A stretch of 64,000 bases of DNA from Epichloe hybrida (taxonomy: Eukaryota > Ascomycota > Sordariomycetes > Hypocreales > Clavicipitaceae), in the NCBI GenBank assembly GCA_019022495.1, contig JAFEKR010000048.1:124001-188000 (forward strand), read 5' to 3'. A program made the position numbers and the translations under genes. The notes beneath the pieces were generated by a model that was not told where the DNA came from, made no database searches, and was given only the letters and a program-made list of their open reading frames with translations. Below are positions 35,900 to 47,300 of this stretch, piece after piece (the stretch's first letter is position 1; the number at the start of each line of letters is the position of its first letter).

Positions 35900-38760
35900 A
35901 AGGAAATTAAAAGTTTAAGTAAAAGTTACCTACTAAATAAGGAAACCTAACCTTTAATAACCTATTAACTTAGTGCGCTAAGATATATAATTAATTAAAG
36001 AGAGGCAATACTATTAAGCTATTATACGCTTAAAAGATTCTAATAGTTAAGATAGTAAACTATCCTAAATTAATAGGAGAGGTTAGTAAAATATACTAGC
36101 CTACCCCTTATACTAAAGCTACTCCTAGAGTTTACTTCTATATATTCTCTCTTATATTTACCCTTAAGTTTCCTATATTTATTCTTAAGATAGTAAGAAG
36201 GTTTATTAAGGTATACCTAATAAATATTTTCTACACTACTAGCCTTCTTATAGTATTAGTAATATAAGGGGATTTAGTTAACTTAGTAATATATAAGACT
36301 AAAAACTATATCTATATTTCTAGGAAAAAAGGCAGGCCTATTATTCTAGACATTAGGCTTATTAAGGCTAAAAAATTTTACCTCTATTTCTAGCATTAGC
36401 TATAGCTAAGCTATAAACTAAAACTATTAAAGTTCCCTTATCTATTTTAAGTTATACTATTACTCTTAGTAAGAGCTATTAAGCTATTTAGTAATAATAT
36501 AAGTATAAGAAATTAAGGGCGCTTAATTAATAATATAGTATAATAGGAGTTAAGATAAGTAACCTTAAGAGTTAAGGGACTATTACACTACTTTTAGCTA
36601 CTAGTAATACTAATTTATCTATAAGATTATCTCTTTAGTATTCCTTATAATCTAGTGAAAAGTAAAGGTATAATAGATAATACACTAACTATGCTTATCT
36701 AGGGTCTTTAAGCACTTAGGTTATTTTACTTAATAGGATTACCTATGCCTAAAGACTTAATTAAAGTATAAACTATAATAATACCTAAAGACTTCTTACT
36801 ATAGTGTTATTTAACTAGGGCTATAGTAAGATATATAAGAACCTTATATCTATATAAAGGGAATAAGAGAAAGGTCCTAATAGGACTAGAAAATAGAAAT
36901 AAGCCTTTTTACCTATAGAGAGTAAAGTAGCTATTAAGGATAGGAGTACTTAATAAAGTTATAAAGAGTAGTAATATCCTAATTATTATAAATAAAGAGA
37001 AGTATATTAAAAGTAATAATAATTTATCTAAGTTACCTTCTAATTCTAGAGATAATAATACTAAGGATAATATATCTAAAGAAAAAATTATTAAAGGTAA
37101 GAAGACTAGAGGTAAAGCTAGTAAAAAGAAAGACCCTAGGGGTAATAATTATAAGGGTATAGGAGGTAGTAAAAGAGGGAAAACTAGAGGTAATAGTAAT
37201 ATTAGAGAAGGGGATAAGGATAGTAATAGAGGGAAAAGAAGTAATAGTAGCCCTAAGGGCACTATTAATAATAAGGGTAAGAAAGAAAGGCCTAATAATA
37301 ATAAAGATAAAACTAGTAAGAGAACTAGAGAAGGTAACCCTCCTATAACTAATAATAATAACACTAGAGCTTTACCTAGGAGGCTAGCTAGGAATAGTAT
37401 TAATAAGAAAAGAAAGTAAAAGAGGGATCTTACTAATATTAGGGGTCTATAACTACTACTTTCACTACTATTACTACCTTTACTATAGCTATAAAGGAAA
37501 GTAAACCCCTTTATAAGTAAGTAATTAACCCTTACCTCTACCTCTATATAAGTAATATAACTAGTTACTAATAAGGAGCTATAGCAAATTTAAGATATAT
37601 TTTTACTTAAGGATATTTATAACCCTAGACTAAAACCTATTATATTAAACTTATTTACTATTCTATTAAACTATACTTTCTAAGTAAGTAGTAAGGGTAT
37701 AACACTAGTTCTAACCTACCTTAGCGAAATAATAGGAGTTATAGCTAAATACTAACTAGTTATAGACTTATAGGATTTAATAAAACTTACTAATAATTAT
37801 AGAATTTACATCTCCTTAACTATATTTATCTTTAATAAGTATTATAACCTTTAGTTAAGGGGTGCCCCTTACTTATCTAAAGTCTAATATATAATAGCTA
37901 AGGAGTATAATAAAATAGTAAATAAATTTAAATTAAGGGCTAAGTAAGAGGCTTAACCCTTATTACTAAAATTACCTATACTACTACTAATTAAAGTATC
38001 TAAAGATTAGTTAAGTATCTTATTAGATCTTTACCCTTATAGTTAGGCTATAGTTATGCTAACTTAGTAGCCTTTAAAAATAAAAGCTTTAAGGTCTTAG
38101 CTTTATAAGAACTAATAAAAGTGTAGTAAGGGTAAAATTAAAGCACTTAAGGTATTAGCTATAATATCTAAGGCCTATTACCTAGTTTATACTACTCTTA
38201 TAAAACTTAATAAATTAATTAATTACTACTAGAAAAATATTAAAGCTACTAAAATTAAGGGGTTATAGCTATAAGATTTAAAAGAAGCTAGTAAATTTCT
38301 AATATTAGTATTAAATAGAAAGAAAGGAGTCCTTATTTTCTAAGAGAGTTTTAGGTCTTTACCCCCTATATAAAATAATAAATATATTAAAGAAACCATT
38401 AGCTAGCTAGGTCTATAGGCTAATACCCTAGGAGGTAATTAGTTTATAAACTCTTTATTCTCTAAAGTAATGGCTAAATATATATATAGGATTAAGGGAG
38501 GGCTTTGCCCTCTAAGAGTACTAGGAAGGCTAGATATCTTAATTAGAATAAGAGATTACTTAATATAGCTAGGTAACCTAATAAAGCGTAACTATTTGTC
38601 TAAAAAGGCTTTTGCTATTTACAAGGAGTTATTTACTATTTTTAGGGGAGAAGCTAATAGGCTGCTAGCCCTATTAGATATAGAAATATTAGAAGTTATT
38701 ATAATTATTAACTAGCTACATTAAACTAAGAGTAAAAGGGAAGAAATAAGCTTATAGGTT
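35900..38760 (+). pseudogene. RIP-destroyed coding remnant of unknown identity downstream of pol
   Basis: Plus-strand reading gives long stretches of sensible residues broken mainly by TAG and a few TAA codons, as for RIP-mutated Gln/Trp codons. The part at about 37081-37420 is very Lys/Arg/Gly/Asn-rich (for example KKTRGKASKKKDPRGNN) and looks like a disordered basic linker. No family was recognised. It could be an extra ORF of a large LTR element or a second element. Confidence 0.45.
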
Positions 38761-38769
38761 AAGGGGGGG
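38760..38769 (+). other. polypurine-tract candidate
   Basis: AAGGGGGGGA followed at once by TGCTTATAG. If this is the plus-strand primer, the true 3' LTR would start at 38770 and be about 233 bp long, and the left copy would be 5'-truncated. Confidence 0.45.
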
Positions 38770-38845
38770 ATGCTTATAGTAGTATTTAATGTTTTTTTAG
38801 ACTAATGGTTAGGGGCAACCACTGAGTGGTGGTGGACGTGATAGG

Positions 38846-39002
38846 TGGGGGCAGGTGCGAGGCACCTGGCCCACCTAGCACAAAAACCCCACTCAGCAGA
38901 TTTTTTTGTTAGGGCTTCTTTTCAGCCCGATCATCACCTTAAAAGTTCAATTCGATTTCATTTTAAATCATCTAGGCTTCATTTCCTGTCGGTGCACGTT
39001 CT
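38846..39002 (+). repeat. right direct repeat (3' LTR candidate)
   Basis: Copy of 25226-25381, retaining C and G where the left copy has T and A (for example CCCGATCATC against CCTAATTATC) and with one extra T. It borders normal GC-content DNA. Confidence 0.85.
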
Positions 39003-39174
39003 ACCCCGACGACTGGTCCTGGACGAAAGGGTCTATGGACCCCTTCGCAGGATCATAATGCCTGTCGCTGATGAGTAGTACTACATGACATGCGTGACAT
39101 GCATTATACGTGCAGCATTTCGAGCCAGCTTCGCATCCTTCACATTGCTCGCTCGAAACCAATCACCCCTTCCG

Positions 39175-39701
39175 TCACAGGACGGGGTCAAGATTCCCTG
39201 TCCGGCCCTTGACTATGCCTTCAACATCGGACGTGACCCAGCCGCCGTAGAAATCTCCAGGCTGAGGCTCGACCTTTTCGCCATCCACGAAACAGGTCCA
39301 TGGATCGGCGTAGAAGGAGACGTAGCCGCGGATGGGCTCGAACGTCGGTGTCGGACGCTCATACGACCAGGCTCGATTGGATACCGAGGTGCCGTCTGCC
39401 AGGTCGATCTTGTAGTACGTCGCCGCGCCTTTGAACTCGCACACTGTTTGTCTCCGGGTTGGAGTCAGAGGTGCGTTGATTGATGAGCGTGGCAGATAGT
39501 AGGCTGAGCCAAAAAGATGGTCAACCGGTTTGAATGGTGCAATGTAATGTAATTGGCACTGTACATACTTGGTGGATGATGGGTTTCCAGGGCCCAGAAG
39601 GCATCCTTGGTATCAGCAATCACCTGGCCCAGATACTTGATCTGCAGGTGCCGTGCTGTCTTTTCCAGGCGCGGCGGTCGGGGAAAGCTCTGCACGTTCA
39701 T
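39175..39701 (-). CDS. DUF427-domain protein
   Basis: Small soluble protein of the DUF427 family; biochemical role unknown. Minus-strand exons: 39701-39569 and 39503-39175, 153 residues. Splicing joins ETHHPP to TYYLPRSSINAPLTPT, recreating the conserved block of this family, followed by CEFKGAATYYKIDLADG, NRAWSYERPTPTFEPIRGYV and the tail FYGGWVTSDVEGIVKG. The Cys-Glu-Phe-Lys-Gly segment and the following tyrosines are the usual family core. An upstream in-frame Met (MKVSH) could extend the N-terminus but reads less like the family. The gene starts its 3' end only about 170 bp from the RIP island yet shows no RIP damage. Confidence 0.88.
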
Positions 39702-40093
39702 CGCGAAGAGAGCGAGGACATGAAAGGATGAAGAATGTAATGGCAACATTTGTCCATTAATTCCTGCCCGGAGCGATAATAACGGGTCGTCGTCAATTGC
39801 TGAGCTTGCAGTGTGGCTGACCTTCAATCGGCCCGCGATCCAAGGTGTGAACGGACGACGGACGACAGGGGGGTGCGGGCGGGGTCCTCCTTTGGATCTG
39901 ACGAATCACTTTCGTTCGTTTATGGAGCATCCCCTCTGTGAGCGGTTTGCGCCACGAATCTTTTAAAAAAAAACCCTCACTGATCAATACTTATTCCTTT
40001 TCCGATAATACGCAGCCATCAATCTTTATTGACCACTGAACGGCACACCGGGATATTGTAACTATTTGCACATTTCTCTTGGAGCGTATTCTC
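39702..40093. other. intergenic
   Basis: Promoter of the DUF427 gene and 3' region of the methyltransferase gene. Nothing distinctive was seen. Confidence 0.6.
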
Positions 40094-40777
40094 CTACACG
40101 GTCGAGGAAAAAATCTGTAAAATATAATACTCCTCCGTTACTCCCTGCCCTAAATCGCCTAGTCCTTTTTCCCTGATCTTGTAAGAGCAGCCGTTGTCGG
40201 CGATGAGGGATCCTATGGAATCCATGTCCGCAAAGCAGCTGGTCCCCAGAAGAATAGATCCATCCGGATTCAGATATTTGCCGCCCTCTGCAAAATATCG
40301 CTTCAAAAGGGTATAGCCGGCGTCAAACGTCTTCTCAGACTTGAGCTCGTCCGGGACGGCCTCACTGCTCTGCCAGGGGTGGTTCCAGAAAATAAAGTCA
40401 AACGTTCCGCCGACGTTTTCGAATATATCGCTGACGAAGAAATCACCGCTCTGCTGGTTCCTGGCAAAGTTTTCTCGCGCCTGGTCCACGGCATGGGGGT
40501 TCACATCGACGGCGACGACGCGAGAGCCCGAGGCGGCGAGGTGGAGTGAGACGAGCCCGGACCCGACTCCGACTTCGAGAAACGATTTGCCCTGGACTAT
40601 GGCGGGGAGGTGTTGTCCGTACCAGAGAGTCTCTGGGAAGTATTTTGGGGAGTACACCGAGGGATGGATATCCAATCGGTATCCTCCAATCTCTGCATGA
40701 TAAGGCGTCTGGTGTTTTTTCGACTCAGTCAAGAGATGGGAGATGCGTTTCTCCCATTCCTCGCGTGGAGATGCCAT
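40094..40777 (-). CDS. class I SAM-dependent methyltransferase (small-domain type)
   Basis: Single-exon gene, 227 residues. S-adenosylmethionine-binding motif I is FLEVGVGSGLVSLHLA (residues 66-81), motif II acidic residue in VVAVDVNPHAVDQA (about 88-100), and motif IV NHPW (132-135) after FDFIFW. NPPW/NHPW-type motifs are found in enzymes that methylate a planar amide or amino nitrogen (RsmC, HemK and adenine N6 families), so a protein or RNA target is possible; the substrate is unknown. No targeting signal is evident. The start MASPREEWEKR is the first Met of the frame and gives a normal domain length. Confidence 0.85.
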   Translation of the reverse strand: MASPREEWEKRISHLLTESKKHQTPYHAEIGGYRLDIHPSVYSPKYFPETLWYGQHLPAIVQGKSFLEVGVGSGLVSLHLAASGSRVVAVDVNPHAVDQARENFARNQQSGDFFVSDIFENVGGTFDFIFWNHPWQSSEAVPDELKSEKTFDAGYTLLKRYFAEGGKYLNPDGSILLGTSCFADMDSIGSLIADNGCSYKIREKGLGDLGQGVTEEYYILQIFSSTV

Positions 40778-41486
40778 GTTTCCTTCTTCTTGAGCTGTGC
40801 CAATGACGCCGGTTATCGAACGATCGAACCAGATTTAGGAAGGGCGGTCTGGGATTTTGTCAGAACAAGCCGTTGATTATCGTGCTGAAAAGCGGAGCTT
40901 GAAAGAAGAGAAGAAAAAGAAGAAGAAGAAGGACAAGAAAAAAGCATCATAGCACAAGCATCATAGCACACCTGGTGGATCATGATATCATATTGTACGG
41001 ACATGGCACGACAAAAAGAGATACGTGGGACGGGACGGAACGGGGCGGGGCCAGCATGACTCGACGACAACTTGCTTGCGTTTTTGCTGAGGTGAAATTT
41101 GGTCGGCACGTCTTTTGGTCTGAGAGTCTGTTTGGTGAGTAGCAAGATGATGAATCATGATAATATAGTGATTCACGTGGATGCCAGCCGTCCCGCTACT
41201 GGGCTGCACTAGGTGATGCTGCCCGCACACCACTGAGCTGGGCAGCTGAGCGAGGCGAGACTGCTGCTTGCCGAGATCTTTCATTCAGGCGCGGAGCTCG
41301 AGTCAATCCGCATGATGATGCTGGCATAGTGCCTCTCTGGCCTGTGTGCCTCGCGTATGGATGCATCTAATCACAGCGTAGCGTTGGTGCGCATGCTTCA
41401 CTTTCCCCTGTGGTCCACCTAATAGTCGCAACAACATCAAAGGGCCAAAAAATACAATACAATACAATACTACCATGCTCTGAGAT
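40778..41486. other. intergenic
   Basis: No gene recognised. GAAGAAGAAGAA-type purine repeat at 40902-40937, a duplicated GCATCATAGCACA at about 40944-40970, and AATAC repeats at 41450-41470. Confidence 0.55.
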
Positions 41487-42121
41487 TCATCCACAAATTC
41501 CACCATAAATTTTTTGAACTACCACCATGACTAGTTGACCCGATACACTCTCTAAAAGTTGACGTGCATTAATAGATCTCTGAACTGGTAAACGAGACGT
41601 TAAATAAGCTGTAGAGTACCGGCCGAGAGTGATAGTCTGACCGATCATTGGGGTAGCGTAGTTCCGGTCATTAAGTGTTTCAGAAATGGCCCACATAGTA
41701 ATCCGAATGAGACGGTCAGACTGATTGATAATTTTGACTTCTTCACAGAAGTTGGAGGTCATCCCTATGCTCATGGTAAAGCTTAGCCAGACTCCAACAG
41801 CTGCTTCCATATCATGCGGGAACAATCTATTTCTGGGAAATCGTATCCTTCGTCTACTGATTTCGCCTGTTCGTTTGCCAAAAAACATGGCTTCTGGCTC
41901 TTGTCTATAAAAGAAGAGAAATTAATCCGTGTGTAAATACGATACAATCCTAAATCAGGCTTTTTTTGAACGTGTCTGACGTACCTGGTAGTTGTAGAAA
42001 TGTCGTGCGGGTCGCGTTCCAAATCAGACACGGAGATATCATCCTGCTTATTGGATTCCTTAACAGGGATTGCGAGAGCCATAGCGCTAGCAAAGAAGTA
42101 TAGAGCAACGAGGAATTTCAT
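41487..42121 (-). CDS. small secreted protein of unknown function
   Basis: Exons 42121-41985 and 41904-41487 (80-nt intron, GTACGT...TATAG) give 184 residues. The N-terminus MKFLVALYFFASAMALAIP is a clear signal peptide with a likely cleavage after about residue 16-19. The mature protein is polar at first (KESNKQDDISVSDLERDPHD), then basic (GKRTGEISRRRIRFPRNR), then a moderately hydrophobic C-terminal half with two or three Cys and no motif I can name. A different splice choice would give a shorter 112-residue read-through product. The gene lies 2.5 kb from the RIP island. It is an orphan secreted protein and could be an effector-type protein, but nothing in the sequence proves it. Confidence 0.65.
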
Positions 42122-43201
42122 TTTAATATCATATACATAGGGGCTTTAGACAGGGCTTTGTGTGGGCTGGGATAATAAACGTTGTAGAGTTAAACCCAAG
42201 GATAGCCATGCTTTGAAAAAAAAAAAAAAACAATCGTGCAAATACCGGCTTTATGCACCTGATGCCACGGCGAGAGACAATATTAGCCGAACTAGAGCTG
42301 TATTTAGGCACAGCATCTCCGGTGAACAGGAGCAAAACAAAAGCTCCGCAATTCGTGTGCCTGCGGAGTAAAAAAAAAAAAAAAAAACCCAAGATTGATG
42401 GCTAAATTGGCGAGCAAAGCAAAGGCAAGGTGCCCCTGCACTGGTTTTTACATGTAATAATCCGTACTCGGGAATCCGTACATGGCAAGGTAATGACACC
42501 ACTGTACGGATTACTCCGTACATACCTGCTGCTCTCTCCGCTGGTGGCCAGACGAGACGAGGAAGACGAAGGGCAGTATCGCCAAGTGCGTGGGCAGCAT
42601 GAGCCACTGACCTTCGCCTTTCTTTTTCTGATACCGGGCAGGCGGCGGCGATATAAGTCGTACAGCGGGATGTGCACCGACAGTGTTGGTCTGTCTTGCG
42701 GCAAGATGTGGTGGTCGATTCATAAGGAACAAGAAGCGGGAGGCCCTTGGATCCGGCAATTGAGGGCAGTATTATCCGTCGGACGATTAGGATAGAAAAC
42801 TACTTCCGTACACGGGGTCTGAAGGTAATCCCGAGAATTATCTGGTACATGGGTGTAGCAACAGTATATTTTTTATGTGACAAAGGCGAGAGTTGTCCCG
42901 TTGTTAGACTGCCGTCTCTCACCTTCACCTTGTTGACGTCTCACTGAATTTTCTGATTTCTGACTTCGGATGAGGGCCAATCCAGTGAAAATGACCCTTC
43001 CCCCCCCCCCCCCCCACACAATTTACAAACAAAACAAAAGTTGCGTCACCTCGCGAAGTCCCCATTTAATGCCACTCACATGACAGCGCGACCAGGCCGA
43101 AACAAGAACAACGCCCTTCCTTGCGATATTCCTTTTTTGCATCCTCACAACCCAACCCCGTCGACCCGAACCCCCAACGATCCAAACAACAACACCCAAC
43201 A
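42122..43201. other. intergenic with palindromes and homopolymers
   Basis: Divergent promoter region. A runs at 42216-42230 and 42370-42387, a C run at 43000-43015, and a TACGGAGTA-type cluster at 42462-42527 including TGTACGGATTACTCCGTACA. No gene is recognised. Confidence 0.6.
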
Positions 43202-43944
43202 ATGTCCAACCGCGCCCTCGCCCGCGACATGCAAGTCGAGTTCCAAGCCCGCTTCCAAGCCAAGCAGGCCCGCCGCGAAGCCCAAAAGGCCGCCAAGCAG
43301 GACCCCATCCTGAAGAAGCAGATCCAGGAACTCCTCAAAAAGGGCGAGACCCAAAAGGCCTATCAAAAGGCCAAGATGCTGCTCACCAAGCAGGCGCTCG
43401 CCTCGCAAATGGACCAGGTCGCCGACATGGCCGAGCTGGGCGCCGCGCAGATCCAGGCCAACAATTCCATGAACCGCATGACGCACATGATGGCCCAGAG
43501 CTCAAAGATTATGAATGTCGCGCAGAAGAATGCCGCGCCGGCAAAGGTACACACTTTGCTCTTCTTTCCCCTTTCTTTTCAGGGCCCCGATAGTGGTGAC
43601 GTTGCAAAACGTGTCATGGATTGTTGTTCCCCGCTGACATTGGTTTTTTTTTTTTTTTTTTCGCACAGAGCCTCGGCGTCCTCGAGCAGTTCAAGGAGCA
43701 GAATGAGGAGTACGCCATGACAAACTCCATCTACCAGGATGCCTTTGCGCAATCAACCTCGGCGCAGGTCCCCGAGGATGCTGTCCACGAACTGCTCGGC
43801 AAGCTGGCTGATGATGCGGGCATCGAGCTGAAGCAGCAGCTGAATCAGGCGACGCCTGCGGATCCGGAGCCCCAGAATAGGAATGACGTGTCGACTGAGG
43901 AGGACGAGCAGCTGCAGCAGAGATTGAGGGCGTTGCGCGCTTGA
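43202..43944 (+). CDS. did2: Did2/Vps46 (CHMP1-type) ESCRT-III subunit
   Basis: Cytosolic/endosomal protein of the Snf7 family that recruits Vps4 to disassemble ESCRT-III during multivesicular body sorting. Exons 43202-43546 and 43669-43944 give 206 residues. The N-terminal helix hairpin is basic (ARFQAKQARREAQKAAKQD), followed by a long coiled-coil helix (KKQIQELLKKGETQKAYQKA onward). The acidic C-terminus ends in the MIM1-like helix EDEQLQQRLRALRA, which in CHMP1 binds the Vps4 MIT domain. That ending, and the lack of a CHMP2-type MIM, favour Did2 over other Snf7 proteins. The intron holds an 18-nt T run (43644-43661) ending eight bases before its AG. Confidence 0.85.
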
Positions 43945-44361
43945 CTGTGGTTTCATGTTGTTTCTGGAGTGAAATCGGGAGTGAATCCGTCATTGCTTGG
44001 CGTTTGGAGTTGTTTCTTTTTCTTCTTGCACTTGGACGTAGAATGGAAAATATGACTGGGGCTCGGTGCTCTCCAATATGCCTTGTGTTGGCTGATGATC
44101 TACCGTGACAAGTCATCACTGGCGATGGCCTTGGCTGTCATGGGGAAATCATGGAAGAAATACTCGAACGCATATTCATCATGTCTATGTAATCCCCCCC
44201 CCAATTCACACAGGTGCATCTTTTATATCCACCCGCTGCTCAAATGCTCTGCCATGCATGCAATCATGCCCCATCCCGACATGTACCCTCGCAGCAGCCA
44301 GCCGTCAGCCGTCACCCGTCACCCGTCAGCCGTCACCCGTCACCCGTCACCAGAAAACCCG
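43945..44361. other. convergent 3' intergenic
   Basis: Between did2 (+) and ski2 (-). A CGTCACC-type 7-bp repeat (CAGCCGTCACCCGTCACC and similar) lies at about 44298-44350, next to the ski2 stop. Confidence 0.65.
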
Positions 44362-47300
44362 CTACATGTACAAACTAGCTACAGCCGTGATATCCCTCTT
44401 GATCAGCTCCTGCGCCTCCTGCATCTTGCCATACAGTTCCGGATCTCCCACGATCCTCGCCGCGTTCTTGACCTCCCTGCACGTCTCATCCAGTCTGGTA
44501 ATCGTCCTCACAATCGTGCCCTCCAGCACGTCCGTCAAGCCAGTAATGTTCTTGAAGCTCATGCCTCTCGCCCACTCGTACACCACTTCCATGAGGCCGA
44601 ACCGAGGCCTGCTCGCGAAATCGTTGGAATCGTCCGCCGACTGAATCACCTGCAGTCTCGTCTGCACACTGTTCACCTTTTCGGAAATGGCAATGATGGT
44701 GTCGCGACCTTTCTCGAGATTGCCCGTCAGGGAGGGCTCCACGAGCGTCTTTTCCTGGAACACAAATGCCGACAGGAGAGCTGCTATCTCAGCGGGCTCA
44801 AACTCGGCGAGGACGTTGTCGAGGATGAGTTCGGTGAGGACAAGCTCGTCGCTAGAGTGTACCTCACAGGCCACTTTGCCCTTGAGCTGGATGCGCGTGG
44901 CCGAGTCGATGAAGTCGAGTTCTTCGAGGACCTGCACGCGCTGCTCGTAGTCTGGGAGAAGCTGGAGGTTTTGGTCCGAGAGAGATTGTTTCAGTTGGAA
45001 GATGTGCTCTTTGATGAGCCATTCGTCGTGGCACATGGCGAACTTGGACTAGTTAGCTTTGCATGCATGCGCGCGGTATGAGTTGCGTTGAAAGATGAAG
45101 AATGACTGAAACGTAGACTTTACATGTTTGAGGAAACTGGGACACTTGGTCGCGGGGGAGTCCGTCACCGTCTTGACCAGCTGCATTCTCTTTTCGACCA
45201 TTTCTTGGAGCGCTAGGCTCTTGATCTTTCCCATGTCTGCCTCGTCCAGGCGAGTGTCCCAGCCGGAGCAAATATCCTGTAATCGATCATAGGCTTTCTG
45301 GCCCGCATCGCCGCCCTGGAAAATCTCGGGAACTGTGCCCTTGAGAACCCATCTCGTCAAGCACTCCACGTCGCCAAGTGGCACATGCAGAACCCGAATG
45401 GGCATGCGTCGCTTGCCCTGCGGCGGCGGCGGCTTGTGCAGGTACCTCCTGAGTGCGGGGATAAAGGGCAGCTGGTCTGTTGCATCTCGGCGCTCTCGTG
45501 TGGGCTTGATTGCACATACGTGCAAGACGGGATCATCCAAGGAACCCCGCGGGCTCATGCCCTCGGACAGGAGAATGCCTACTGTTCGAATGCCTTCCCA
45601 ATTGAAGACGACGAGCCGCTGTTCGGTGAACATCCTCCGTCCGAAGGTGATGCGCAAAAGGCCCTTGTATAATTCCATAGTGAGCTGCCTATAGTCTTGC
45701 GCAGCTTGGTGACATTCATCCATGGCCACGTCGCAAACTTTGCACGACTCTCGCTTGACCTTGGCGAGATCAGCCTGGGCAAGCTTGACATCCTTTTCGT
45801 GCTCGGGAAGCAACTGCTGCGTCGCGTGCTCTGAGAAGCTACGCTTGATCATCTCCTCAATCTTGAGCGCTTCGACTCGGAGGAGGTTGAGAATCATGTT
45901 GTACGTGAGTCGAAATTGAGACCGCAGCTTGGACGGCTCGCCTAGGATCATGCTGCGCAGCTCGGCCACTGGTGGCACGTCGTTGGAGCCTCCTGGCGGG
46001 ACAATGATGACAGATCCGACGGTATCGAGGCCACGACGCCCGGCTCTGCCAGCCATCTGGGTGTACTCGCCGGGTAGCAGATTTCGGAACGAGTGTCCAT
46101 CATGCTTGCGATAACCCGAGAACACGACTGTCCTCGTCGGCAAGTTGAGACCCATGGCGAATGTCTCCGTCGCAAAGAGTACTTTGACGAGGGTCTGGGC
46201 AAAGAGAATCTCCACCATTTCTTTGACAATGGGGAGCAATCCTCCATGATGAACGGCGATGCCTCTGTTCAGGAGTTCTCTCAGTCTGATGATTTGAGGC
46301 AGCAACCTATCTTCGGGCTTCAATCTCACGATAGACCTCTCGATGATCATATGGATGTGACTCTTTTCCCGGGCGGTACAAAAGTCCTGATTGCTCAGCG
46401 CGTCTGCGTTTTCCTCGCATCGTTTCTTGGAGAAGACGAATATACAAGCCGGTAACAGCGTCTTCTTCTTCAAAAATTGAACAAGATGAACCCACAAGTT
46501 CTTGTCCTGAGCAGCAGAGGTCATGCCTCCAGCACGTCCACCGCGGCCCATATGCCCAGGGGCATGACTGGCTCGAGGAGGTCCTCCGCGACCTCTTTGC
46601 TGGCCACCTCCTCTTCCGCCACGTTGTTGAGGGGGGCCTCCTCTCTGAGGGCCGCCTCGCTGGCCGCCTCGAGGATTTCCACCTCGCGTGGCCATTGTGT
46701 TTTGAGCCGTGGCTGACTTGTCTTTCCCTTGAGCAGCAATGTGCGCGTCCTTCCAGCCCTTTTCGATGAACTTCTTGTCCGAGTCAACAATCTTGTGAAC
46801 ATCCTTGCCGGCCCAGAGGTAATGCTCGAGGGGCACAGGTCGTTTCGACGTCGAAATGACGTAAATGTCCTTTTGTTTCGTCCGCCCAACCCAGGATGCG
46901 AATTCGTGAGTGTTGGGCACCGTGGCCGAAAGAAGAATAAGTGAAATATGCTCGGGCAACATGATAATGACCTCTTCCCACACAACACCACGCTCGTAAT
47001 CGTTCACATAGTGTACCTCATCAAAGATGACATATTCAACATCGCGGATCAAATCCGCTCCTCGGTACAGCATGCTCCGCAGAATCTCCGTCGTCATGAT
47101 CAGGCAGCTAGCCTCGGGATTGATCTGCACATCTCCCGTAAGAATGCCGACCTCGTCGAATGTCTGTCGGAAGTCGCGAAACTTCTGGTTACTCAACGCC
47201 TTGATTGGAGATGTGTAGATTGCCTTGGTCATATGCTTGGCAGCCAAAGCAATGGCATACTCGGCCACGACTGTCTTGCCTGCTGAAGTGTGTGCGGCGA

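Larger units (their letters stand above)
25226..39002 (+). mobile_element. RIP-degraded Ty3/gypsy-type element (13.8 kb, with a nested insertion)
   Basis: The segment is bounded by direct repeats at 25226-25381 and 38846-39002. In between the DNA is extremely AT-rich and full of TAG/TAA/TTA/CTA words, with CA, TG and CG dinucleotides almost absent: the end-point of RIP. Degenerate retroelement domains still lie in order on the plus strand: zinc knuckle (about 27017-27061), aspartic protease (about 28044-28080), reverse transcriptase YxDD remnant (about 29669-29695), RNase H (about 30112-30140) and integrase (about 31131-31380). A further unidentified coding-like stretch follows pol. A TGG-starting primer-binding candidate follows the left repeat, and a purine tract at 38760-38769 lies 76 bp before the right repeat. 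No clean 5-bp target duplication is seen, so one boundary may be truncated or this may be a composite of two elements. Confidence 0.8.

Noticed and set aside
37149..37364. Minus-strand Leu-rich open frame
   Set aside because: It is the complement of the Lys/Asn/Gly-rich RIP-mutated plus-strand segment; composition alone makes it look like a membrane protein.
25226..39002. Centromere core or mitochondrial DNA insertion suggested by the AT-richness
   Set aside because: Retroelement domains in order, flanking direct repeats and the RIP signature explain the segment; 13.8 kb with normal genes close by is short for a centromere. No mitochondrial gene was recognised.
44083..45081. 332-residue plus-strand open frame
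   Set aside because: Antisense of ski2 exon 2, with a low-complexity leader made of CGTCACC repeats.
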